Origin: Candidatus Kapaibacterium sp.
GTDB taxonomy: Bacteria; Bacteroidota; Ignavibacteria; Kapaibacteriales; UBA2268
Reading direction: 5' to 3'
Assembly (NCBI GenBank): GCA_027858275.1
Contig: JAQIDA010000343.1
Span: 1-6,397 of the forward strand
Length of the DNA stretch: 6,397 bases
Of this stretch, positions 1-6,397 are shown piece by piece (within the stretch, counting starts at the first letter, position 1; each line of letters starts with the position of its first letter). Below the pieces are notes generated by a model. That model was not told where the DNA came from, searched no databases, and saw only the letters and a list, made by a program, of their open reading frames with translations. The position numbers and the translations under genes are program-made.

Positions 1-485
1 TCAGAAGAGATGTTATGGATATCGGTTGTACCGGTTCATATGCTCGCGGCTATAACTTGGAGGAGATTTTTACCGGTATCAATAATTATCTCGATACTTG
101 TAAAAACAACAAGGTTGTGCTGGTCGGGGTTGGGAATCTCGGTCGATCTGTCCTAAGCTATTGCGATCAACGACATTCAAAAGTAGCGATTATCGCCGCT
201 TTTGACCGTAGTGAAGAGCTGGTCGGCAAAGTTATTCAAGGTTGTCGCTGCTACCATATTGATGAGCTGAGGAATTTTGTTAAAGAAAACAATATAAAAG
301 TCGGGATTGCCACTGTCCGAAGTGAAAATGCTGAAAACGCGGTTAACGAACTGGTTAACGCCGGAATCAAAGGGATACTGAATTTCACTCCCAAGCAGTT
401 GAATGTTCCGGACAATGTGTATGTAGAAAATGTAGATATGATGATGTCACTTGAGAAAGTGATATATATCACCGGGAATTATTGA
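1..485 (+). CDS. rex: Redox-sensing transcriptional repressor Rex, 3' part (5' end outside window)
   Basis: Rex represses fermentation and hydrogenase genes and leaves DNA when NADH binds. The frame is open from base 3 and reads RRDVMDIGCTGS before the first ATG at 15. This matches the end of the Rex winged-helix domain, so the ATG at 15 is internal and roughly the first 50-60 residues lie upstream. What remains is the NADH-binding Rossmann domain: the dinucleotide loop VGVGNLGRS (near 115-150), an acidic strand end AAFDRSEE, and the typical Rex C-terminal stretch NAGIKGILNFTP followed by LNVPDNVYVENVD. One oddity is ATVR, where I recall most Rex proteins having a Val-Pro pair. It ends in TGA, 42 bases before hydC, with no terminator between, so it is probably co-transcribed with the hydrogenase genes. 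Family assignment is firm; the regulatory target is inferred from position. Confidence 0.93.
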   Translation, partial: RRDVMDIGCTGSYARGYNLEEIFTGINNYLDTCKNNKVVLVGVGNLGRSVLSYCDQRHSKVAIIAAFDRSEELVGKVIQGCRCYHIDELRNFVKENNIKVGIATVRSENAENAVNELVNAGIKGILNFTPKQLNVPDNVYVENVDMMMSLEKVIYITGNY

Positions 486-510
486 TTGAGATTAATCGGA
501 AATTACAAAT

Positions 511-516
511 AGAGGA
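511..516 (+). promoter_or_regulatory. Putative ribosome binding site for hydC
   Basis: AGAGGA lies 11 bases before the ATG at 528 but only 2 bases before the in-frame ATG at 519, too close to serve it. A GGAG at 521-524 is only 3 bases from 528. The spacing favours the 528 start, but the call is weak. Confidence 0.4.
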
Positions 517-527
517 TAATGGAGACA

Positions 528-1001
528 ATGAACAACAACGCAATTAATGAAGTAATTGAAAAATATCCCTCGGCAAAGCGAGAGTATTTGATCCCGATGC
601 TGCAGGATGTCCAAGAGATACAAGGGTTTGTATCGAAGGATTCTGTAGTTATGATCGGCGATCATCTCAAATTGCCGGGTGCTAAAATTTATGGTGTTGC
701 GACTTTTTACAATCAGTTTCGCTTCAATAAACCGGGACAATTCCACATTCAGATTTGCCGCGGGACAGCCTGCCACGTCAAAGGCTCAGTCAATGTGCTT
801 GAGTCAATTGAGAGAGCTTTGAATATCAAAGTCGGGCAAACTTCGCGAGACGGATTGTTCAGTTTGGAAGTTGTAGCCTGCTTGGGTGCCTGCGGACTGG
901 CTCCGGTTATCAGTGTCAATGGTGAATTTTACGCTAATGTGGATAACAAAAAACTATTTAAAATATTGAAAAATTTGCGCAAAGAAGGAGGAACAAAATA
1001 A
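528..1001 (+). CDS. hydC: [FeFe] hydrogenase gamma subunit HydC (NuoE-like, thioredoxin-like [2Fe-2S])
   Basis: This is the small NuoE-type subunit of a cytoplasmic trimeric hydrogenase. It carries one [2Fe-2S] cluster close to the flavin subunit. The 157-residue product has the usual family length. An N-terminal helical part (PMLQDVQEIQGFVS) is followed by the family segment GVATFYNQFRF and a thioredoxin-like fold with four ligand cysteines in the usual pattern: C77 and C82 in CRGTACHVKGS, and C118 and C122 in ACLGACGLAPV. ATG 528 is preferred over the in-frame ATG at 519 because of ribosome-binding-site spacing, though 519 cannot be excluded. The stop TAA shares one base with the hydB ATG (TAATG), suggesting translational coupling. 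The next in-frame codon after this TAA is TGA. Homology to NuoE is clear; the hydrogenase role rests on the adjacent hydB and hydA. Confidence 0.95.
   Translation: MNNNAINEVIEKYPSAKREYLIPMLQDVQEIQGFVSKDSVVMIGDHLKLPGAKIYGVATFYNQFRFNKPGQFHIQICRGTACHVKGSVNVLESIERALNIKVGQTSRDGLFSLEVVACLGACGLAPVISVNGEFYANVDNKKLFKILKNLRKEGGTK
985..991 (+). promoter_or_regulatory. Strong ribosome binding site for hydB
   Basis: AAGGAGG, a near-perfect Shine-Dalgarno sequence, sits inside the last codons of hydC, 9 bases before the hydB ATG at 1001. It fixes the hydB start and supports coupled translation with hydC. No comparable site precedes the second half of hydB. Confidence 0.85.
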
Positions 1002-2992
1002 TGACTCCTACAAATAATAGTTTAATTGAAAATAAAACAAACATTAATACAGCTAAAAGCCTTATCGCCGCTAACCTCGAAAACATTTTTAAAAATGTAA
1101 ATGATACCGGCATACTGTCTAATGAGCTGAAACATAAACTCGCTGAGCTTCGCTATGAATCTGTAACAAAACCCGTTATATATATCGGGGCCGGCACTTG
1201 CGGACTCGGCGCGGGAGCGGGTAAAACACTTAAAGCTACAGAAGCGTTTCTGTTTGAACAAAAAATTGACGCGGAAATTGTCGAAGTTGGATGTATCGGA
1301 CTTTGCGCTTATGAGCCGATGCTTGATATTCAGATGCCCGGCAAAACAAGATTGTCTTTCTCAAAAGTATCAGAAAAGATAACAGCAAAACTATTAGAAG
1401 CGGTTTTCAATAACGAACTCCCCGAAAAAAATGTATTCGGTCAGTTCAGATCAGAAAATTTGCAACCTTGGAAAGATGTACCCTTCTATGATGAGCTGGC
1501 ATTTTTCAAAAATCAGACAAGATGGGTTCTTGCCAACTGCGGCTTAATTGATCCGACTCAGATAGATCAATATATATCCCGAAGCGGCTTCAGCGGATTG
1601 AAAAAAGCGGTCAGCACTATGACTCCTCTCGAAATTTGTGATACCGTGGAGGAAAGCGGTCTCAGAGGCAGAGGCGGAGGCGGATTCCCTGCGGGCAAAA
1701 AATGGAAATTCGCTCACGGCATGACACCAGATCAGAAATAATTGATCTGCAACGCTGACGAAGGCGATCCGGGAGCATTCATGGACAGAGCTGTTATCGA
1801 AGGAGATCCTTATCGCTTGATCGAAGGCATGGCAATCGCGGCTTACGGAATCGGAGCGAGCAAGGCTTATGTCTATCTCAGAGCTGAGTATCCTCTTGCA
1901 ATTCAGCGATTGAAAGACGCTATTGAAGTGGCGAAAACCTACGGATTTGTCGGCAATAATATACTCGACAGCGGTTTCAATCTTGAAATAGTCATTAAAA
2001 AAGGCGCGGTAGCTTTTGTTTGCGGAGAAGAAACTGCTTTGATTAAAAGTATTGAAGGCAAGCGCGGAATGCCCAAGCCGCGTCCTCCCTATCCGGCAGT
2101 ATCAGGTCTTTTTGACAAACCGACTATTATTAACAATGTTGAATCACTGGCAAATATTCCGAATATCATTCGCGAAGGAGCCGGTTGGTTCAACGGAGTA
2201 GGCACGGAAAACAGCAAAGGGACAAAAGTATTCGCTCTTTCCGGAAATATTGCTAACACAGGACTCGTTGAAGTCGCTATGGGAACAACTCTGAAAGAAA
2301 TTATTTTTGAAATCGGAGGAGGAATTCCTGACGGATACAAATACAAAGCTGTTCAGATCGGCGGTCCTTCGGGCGGATGTATTCCCGAAAGCGAAATTGA
2401 TATTCAAATTGATTATGAATCACTGATAACTGTCGGCGCGATGATGGGTTCGGGCGGTTTGGTAGTGATGGATGAAAATACTTGTATGGTTGATGTAGCC
2501 AAATACTTTATGGGCTTCATTCAGTCGGAAAGCTGCGGCAAATGTATCCCCTGCCGCGAAGGGACAAGAAGAATGCTTGAAATTCTTGAGAGAATCGCAA
2601 GCGGTAAATCTAACGAAACGGAACTTGAGACGTTGGAAAGATTCCAGAGCGTGTTACACATGACGGACTTAGCGACAATTATTCAAGACGCAAGTTTATG
2701 CGGTCTCGGCAAATCAGCTCCGAATCCTGTTCTCAGTACATTACGCTGGTTCAGGCATGAGTACGAAGAGCATATCTATGAAAGAAAATGCAGAGCGAAA
2801 GTTTGCAAGGAGCTGCTCACATTCACAATTATCGAAGATAAATGCACCGGTTGTACTTTGTGCGCAATTCAGTGTCCGACTGACGCTATATTAGGCTCAA
2901 AAAAACATCCGCATTATATCAATTTCGAAAAGTGTATCGGCTGCGGTACATGCTTAGAGGTCTGTAACTTTGATTCGATAAATGTAGAATAG
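1001..2992 (+). pseudogene. hydB: [FeFe] hydrogenase beta subunit HydB (NuoF-like flavoprotein), interrupted by in-frame TAA
   Basis: HydB holds the FMN and NAD(P)H site where electrons enter or leave the hydrogenase. The full frame spans 663 codons, normal for HydB with both end extensions, but codon 247 is TAA. It therefore reads as a 246-residue piece (1001-1741) and a 416-codon piece (1742-2992; possible restarts are TTG 1742 or ATG 1781). Domains in order: a thioredoxin-like [2Fe-2S] region (about 57-135; C67, C98, C102); the NuoF FMN/NADH core with GRGGGGFPAGKKW (223-235), ICNADEGDPGAFMDR, CGEETALI and KPRPPYP; an SLBB-like region; the N3-type [4Fe-4S] motif SESCGKCIPCREG (C512, C515, C518) plus C567; a C597/C602 pair; and a C-terminal 2x[4Fe-4S] ferredoxin domain (C615/618/621/625 and C645/648/651/655). 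Every motif downstream of the stop is intact, so any inactivation is recent or only apparent. The true end is TAG. Confidence 0.9.
1739..1741 (+). other. Premature in-frame TAA codon in hydB
   Basis: The frame reads Asp-Gln-Lys, TAA, Leu-Ile-Cys-Asn-Ala-Asp-Glu-Gly. NuoF/HydB relatives have a tyrosine at this place (K-Y-x-I-C-N-A-D-E-G), so a single TAT or TAC to TAA change explains it. There is no length change or frame shift. No good Shine-Dalgarno lies just upstream, so reinitiation at TTG 1742 would be poor, and the break falls inside the folded FMN domain. Confidence 0.95.
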
Positions 2993-3028
2993 ATTCAATT
3001 AATATTGATTAAGATAGAAAAAACAACA

Positions 3029-4750
3029 ATGAAAATAATAGTTATTAATAATGAAGTTGAAGCAAAAGAGGGTGAATTCCTGCTTGCTGCATTGAGAAGA
3101 CAAGGAATAAAAATCCCGACACTATGCAACATTGACGGTCTCGATCCAAGCGGCTCTTGCCGTATGTGCGTGGTTGAAATGGAAGGACGCCCCGATTTAG
3201 TACCGAGTTGTGCCTTCCCCGTTTATGAAGGTCTCAAGATTTTAACTCACTCGGAAAGAGTCGTCACCGCAAGAAAAGCCATTGTTGAATTACTTCTTTC
3301 TAACCATCCTGATGATTGCTTGTATTGCGTCCGCAACGGCAACTGCGAGCTTCAGGGTTTGGCGCAGGAACATTGCGTAAGCGAAAGAATCTTTTCGGGC
3401 AGTAAAAACAGCTATAAATTAGATTACTCAAGCCCGGCTATCGTTCGCGATCCCGCAAAATGCGTTCTCTGCGGTAAATGTGTCCGTGTATGCGAAGAAA
3501 TCCAGAATGTCGCTTGTATCGACTTTGCCGGCAGAGGCAGCAAAGCTTATATAGGCACTGCCTTTGACGAAGGTTTGAATGTTTCAAGCTGCGTCAAATG
3601 CGGTCAATGTATATTAGTTTGCCCGACCGGCGCACTTACTGAAAGAAGCCACATTGATGAAGTTATGGCAGTTCTTCACGAAAAGAAAAAACATATAGTA
3701 GTTCAGCACGCTCCTTCTGTTTCGGTAACTGTAGGCGAGGAATTTGGACTGAAAGCCGGCAAAGATGTCAACGGTATTATGACTGCTGCACTCAGAAAAA
3801 TGGGATTCGACAGAGTCTTCGAAACCTCCTTCTCGGCGGATTTGACGATCATGGAAGAGGCTTCTGAATTGGCAGACAGAATCCAAAACGGCGGCAAACT
3901 GCCGATGTTTACGAGCTGCTCCCCGGGATGGGTGAAGTATTTGGAAGAATTCTATCCGGAAATGATCGACAATCTTTCAAGCTGCAAAAGCCCTCAGCAA
4001 ATGCTCGGCGCAGTCATCAAATCCTATTACGCCGAACGCGAAGATATTGATCCAAAAGATATATACAGCGTCTCTGTTATGCCTTGCACTGCTAAAAAAT
4101 TCGAAATCGATCGCGACGGCATGGGCAGAGGAGACACTAGCGATGTTGACGCGGTTTTAACGACAAGAGAATTCGCAAAAATGATCCGCATGATGGGTAT
4201 TGATTTCAATAGTCTTGAACCTGACGGAGCGGACACTCCTTTCGGAATCAGAAGTACAGCAGGCAAGCTTTTCGGAGCTTCGGGCGGCGTTATGGAAGCG
4301 GCTCTCAGAACAGCTCATTACTTCCTTACGGGTAAGGAACTTGAAATATTTGAGATAAAAGAAATCCGAGGTATGAAGGGAATAAAAGAAGCAAAAGTAA
4401 TGATTGGCGAACTCGAGGTAGGAGTTGCCGTTGTGAACGGTGTCGGGAACGCGCAGAAATTGCTCGATGAAATTCAAGCGGGGCGCGACGATATTCACTT
4501 TGTGGAAATTATGACTTGTCCGGGCGGTTGCGTTGCCGGCGGCGGTCAGCCAATCGGAGCGGATCCTGAGAAAATTAAAGCGAGAATGCGCGCGATTTAT
4601 AAAATTGACAAAGAAGAAACTCTGAGAACCAGTCATAACAACCCGGACATCAAGCGTTTATATGACGATTATCTCGGCAAGCCTCTCGGTCACAAGAGTC
4701 ACGAACTCTTGCACACTCATTATGTCGAACGTAAAGATATTATGAAATAG
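3029..4750 (+). CDS. hydA: [FeFe] hydrogenase catalytic subunit HydA (NADH-linked, trimeric type)
   Basis: This cytoplasmic subunit reduces protons or oxidises H2 at the H-cluster. The 573-residue product appears full length. N-terminal plant-type [2Fe-2S] ligands are C33, C44, C47 and C61. A NuoG-like His-Cys [4Fe-4S] site follows (H93, C97, C100, C106), then two ferredoxin clusters (C145/148/151/155 and C188/191/194/198). The H-cluster motifs are L1 TSCSPGW (295-301), L2 MPCTAKKFE (351-359) and L3 EIMTCPGGCVAGGGQP (493-508). The C-terminal LYDDYLGKPLGHKSHELLH resembles the small-subunit-like tail of this family. The serine after the L1 cysteine differs from TSCCP enzymes; I recall this form from other multimeric NAD-linked hydrogenases. 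ATG 3029 is chosen over an in-frame TTG at 3005 because the protein then begins MKIIVINN, typical of HydA. No strong ribosome binding site precedes either start. It ends in TAG. Confidence 0.96.
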   Translation: MKIIVINNEVEAKEGEFLLAALRRQGIKIPTLCNIDGLDPSGSCRMCVVEMEGRPDLVPSCAFPVYEGLKILTHSERVVTARKAIVELLLSNHPDDCLYCVRNGNCELQGLAQEHCVSERIFSGSKNSYKLDYSSPAIVRDPAKCVLCGKCVRVCEEIQNVACIDFAGRGSKAYIGTAFDEGLNVSSCVKCGQCILVCPTGALTERSHIDEVMAVLHEKKKHIVVQHAPSVSVTVGEEFGLKAGKDVNGIMTAALRKMGFDRVFETSFSADLTIMEEASELADRIQNGGKLPMFTSCSPGWVKYLEEFYPEMIDNLSSCKSPQQMLGAVIKSYYAEREDIDPKDIYSVSVMPCTAKKFEIDRDGMGRGDTSDVDAVLTTREFAKMIRMMGIDFNSLEPDGADTPFGIRSTAGKLFGASGGVMEAALRTAHYFLTGKELEIFEIKEIRGMKGIKEAKVMIGELEVGVAVVNGVGNAQKLLDEIQAGRDDIHFVEIMTCPGGCVAGGGQPIGADPEKIKARMRAIYKIDKEETLRTSHNNPDIKRLYDDYLGKPLGHKSHELLHTHYVERKDIMK

Positions 4751-4752
4751 GA
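4749..4752 (+). promoter_or_regulatory. Ribosome binding site of the sensor kinase gene
   Basis: AGGA overlaps the TAG stop of hydA and lies 7 bases before ATG 4760. This supports the start and suggests translational coupling between catalytic hydrogenase and sensor. Confidence 0.6.
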
Positions 4753-4759
4753 AAAAACT

Positions 4760-6397
4760 ATGATTTTAGATAAAACTCATATTGTATATACGCAGAAAGA
4801 TCTCTGCCGCGGATGTTATACTTGCGTACGCAAATGCCCCGCAAAAGCGATTCGTTTTGAAGGCGGACAGGCGGAAGTTCTTCAAGAGCGCTGTATAGGT
4901 TGCGGGAAATGTGTTACGGTTTGTCGGCAGGGAGCGCAGAAAGTTTTGAGTGCCGAAAAAGATGTTTTCAAAATGCTTGAGTCTGACAACAAAACAGCAG
5001 CTTTGCTGTCGCCGACTTTTCCTGCTGAATTTCACAATACCGATTATCGCAAACTAATCGGGATGATCCGCTCTCTCGGATTTGATTACGTATTCGATGT
5101 GTCCTTCGGAGTTGATCTGGTAGCTAAAAAAACATTCGATTTGCAGCAGGATTCAGAAGGTATATCGTATATCACTTCGACATGTCCCGCAGTGTTTTCT
5201 TATGTGTATAAATTCTATCCTGATTTGACAGAATTTCTGGTTCCTTTAGTCTCACCTATGATCGCAATGGACAGAGTTATCAAGAAATTGCACGGCAATG
5301 AATTAAAGACAGTTTTTATTGGTCCGTGCATTTCCAGAAAAGGAGAAGCGGCAAGCGAGGAAGTCAGCGGCGAAATTGCAGAAGTCTTGACATTCGTAGA
5401 ACTGCGTAAGATGTTCAGAGACCAAGAAACCTATACTAAAGAGGTTGTTCTGTCTGATTTTGATCCGCCGCTTGGCTACAAGGGAGGTCTTTATCCCCTT
5501 CACGCCGGATTCCATCAAGCAGTAGGTGTATATGAGGATTTGATTGACAGTCCGGTTATTTCTCAATCAGGGCCGAGAGCCTTTGTCGAAGCAGTTAAAG
5601 AGTTCAATTCCGGTGATGTTCAAAATAAATTGTTGGAACTTTTATGTTGCAACGGATGTATTATGGGCGCAGGTATGAGAACCGGAGAGCCGTTGTTTAA
5701 AAGAAGAGCAAGGGTCAGCCGATACATGAGAGAGATAATAAAAACACGAGATAAGAAAGATTGGGAAAAGAATTTCTCTCTATACGAAAATATCGATTTG
5801 AGTCGGTCATTCAAACCTCGAGATCAAAGGATCAAGGCACCAAACTCTGAGGAGATTGCAGAAATTTACAAGAGAATCGGCAGAGTCAAATTAAAAGACA
5901 GATTGAATTGCGGGGCTTGCGGCTATCTGACATGTCGCGATCACGCGACAGCACTTCACAGGGGCTTGGCAGAAGAAGATATGTGCCTGCCTCATACAAT
6001 TGAGAAACTGCATGTGATGATAAAGGAGCTGGCACTGTCTCACGATCAGTTGTCAAAAGCAAAAGATGCTCTGAAGCAATCGGAAAAGCTGGCGAGCATG
6101 GGGCAATTGGCAGCCGGAATCGCTCACGAATTGAACAATCCGCTGGGGGTTGTGCTTATGTATTCGGAAATGATATTGGATGATCTTAAGGATTCTGAAA
6201 ACGATGAATTGAACGATGATCTGGAAATTATATCTAAGGAAGCCGCTCGATGCAAGAAAATTGTATCAGGTTTGCTGAATTTCTCAAGAAAAAATAAAAT
6301 TTCTACCGAGCCGACAGATATTGTAGATTTGGTTGAGCATTGTATTAAAACTACTCTAATGCCGGAAAATATCGAATCTGTCATCAGTCATAAAATA
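4760..6397 (+). CDS. Putative H2/redox-sensing [FeFe]-hydrogenase-like histidine kinase, 5' part (3' end outside window)
   Basis: I translated this frame by hand; it stays open for 546 codons to the window edge. Domains: two [4Fe-4S] ferredoxin motifs (C16/19/22/26 and C45/48/51/55); a divergent H-cluster domain (about 75-330); a PF04060-like Fe-S motif (C384, C387, C392, C409; NCGACGYLTC); a short probable coiled coil (about 412-445); then a HisKA dimerisation domain with phosphoacceptor His456 in AGIAHELNNPLG. The ATPase domain must lie downstream. H-cluster ligand cysteines are kept: C142 in TSTCPAV, C190 in GPCISRKGEA, C296 and C300 in LLCCNGCIMGAG. Thr141 stands where catalytic enzymes have the proton-transfer cysteine, and Arg193 where L2 has lysine. 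This resembles the putative sensory group C hydrogenases (HydS-like), which usually include a PAS domain; none fits here. A signalling role is inferred; a response regulator may follow. Confidence 0.9.
   Translation, partial: MILDKTHIVYTQKDLCRGCYTCVRKCPAKAIRFEGGQAEVLQERCIGCGKCVTVCRQGAQKVLSAEKDVFKMLESDNKTAALLSPTFPAEFHNTDYRKLIGMIRSLGFDYVFDVSFGVDLVAKKTFDLQQDSEGISYITSTCPAVFSYVYKFYPDLTEFLVPLVSPMIAMDRVIKKLHGNELKTVFIGPCISRKGEAASEEVSGEIAEVLTFVELRKMFRDQETYTKEVVLSDFDPPLGYKGGLYPLHAGFHQAVGVYEDLIDSPVISQSGPRAFVEAVKEFNSGDVQNKLLELLCCNGCIMGAGMRTGEPLFKRRARVSRYMREIIKTRDKKDWEKNFSLYENIDLSRSFKPRDQRIKAPNSEEIAEIYKRIGRVKLKDRLNCGACGYLTCRDHATALHRGLAEEDMCLPHTIEKLHVMIKELALSHDQLSKAKDALKQSEKLASMGQLAAGIAHELNNPLGVVLMYSEMILDDLKDSENDELNDDLEIISKEAARCKKIVSGLLNFSRKNKISTEPTDIVDLVEHCIKTTLMPENIESVISHKI

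Noticed and set aside
486..527. Rex operator or promoter between rex and hydC
   Set aside because: I found no TTGTNA...TNACAA-type palindrome and no convincing -35/-10 pair; the gap is only 42 bases.
1742..2992. The second half of hydB as an independent gene starting at TTG 1742 or ATG 1781
   Set aside because: It would begin within the conserved FMN-domain motif, has no convincing ribosome binding site, and is in the same frame as the first half with no bases lost. One interrupted gene explains it better.
3005..3028. Eight-residue N-terminal extension of HydA from TTG 3005
   Set aside because: ATG 3029 gives the normal HydA N-terminus, MKIIVINN; TTG is a weaker start and has no ribosome binding site.
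2993..3028. AT-rich hydB-hydA spacer with an imperfect inverted repeat (CAAT, four bases, ATTG) as a terminator or operator
   Set aside because: The arms are only four bases, AT-only apart from one pair, with no T run following; this is expected by chance in an AT-rich spacer.
4157..4636. 159-codon reverse-strand open frame opposite hydA
   Set aside because: It lies wholly within a strongly conserved hydrogenase gene and its translation shows no recognisable domain; it is a shadow. The other reverse-strand frames were rejected for the same reason.

Overview
The window looks like part of one operon from a strictly anaerobic, hydrogen-metabolising bacterium. All genes lie on the + strand and are tightly packed. 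In order they are: the 3' part of rex (NADH/NAD+-sensing repressor); hydC, hydB and hydA (the three subunits of a soluble NAD(P)-linked [FeFe] hydrogenase of the electron-bifurcating type); and the first 546 codons of a sensor protein that joins a divergent [FeFe]-hydrogenase domain to a histidine kinase. The base composition looks moderate, and no marker gene fixes the taxon. Fermentative groups that carry Rex together with trimeric hydrogenases fit, but I do not name a phylum.

Layout: 1-485 rex, 5'-truncated by the window edge, ending in TGA. 528-1001 hydC, a NuoE-like [2Fe-2S] protein. 1001-2992 hydB, NuoF-like with an N-terminal thioredoxin-like domain and a C-terminal two-cluster ferredoxin domain. 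3029-4750 hydA, the catalytic H-cluster subunit with NuoG-like N-terminal clusters. 4760-6397 the sensor kinase, open at the right edge. Spacers are 42, -1 (overlap), 36 and 9 bases. No stretch over 300 bases lacks a gene, and I saw no tRNA, rRNA, mobile element, CRISPR array or clear terminator.

How the genes work together: HydB should bind FMN and exchange electrons with NAD(P)H. HydC and the Fe-S clusters of HydB and HydA relay electrons, HydA makes or oxidises H2, and ferredoxin is the expected second partner. Rex would tie transcription to the NADH/NAD+ ratio. The terminal gene keeps the cysteines expected to hold an H-cluster but has altered surrounding motifs, so it probably senses H2 or redox state and signals by phosphotransfer.

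The main anomaly is an in-frame TAA inside hydB (1739-1741). It replaces a tyrosine codon just before the conserved ICNADEGDPGAF segment, while the same frame stays open and fully conserved on both sides. It is a sequencing or assembly error, a very recent inactivating mutation, or a read-through stop; sequence alone cannot decide. The second point of interest is the sensor kinase, in which an Fe-S domain leads almost directly into the kinase with no room for the PAS domain usual in related sensory hydrogenases.
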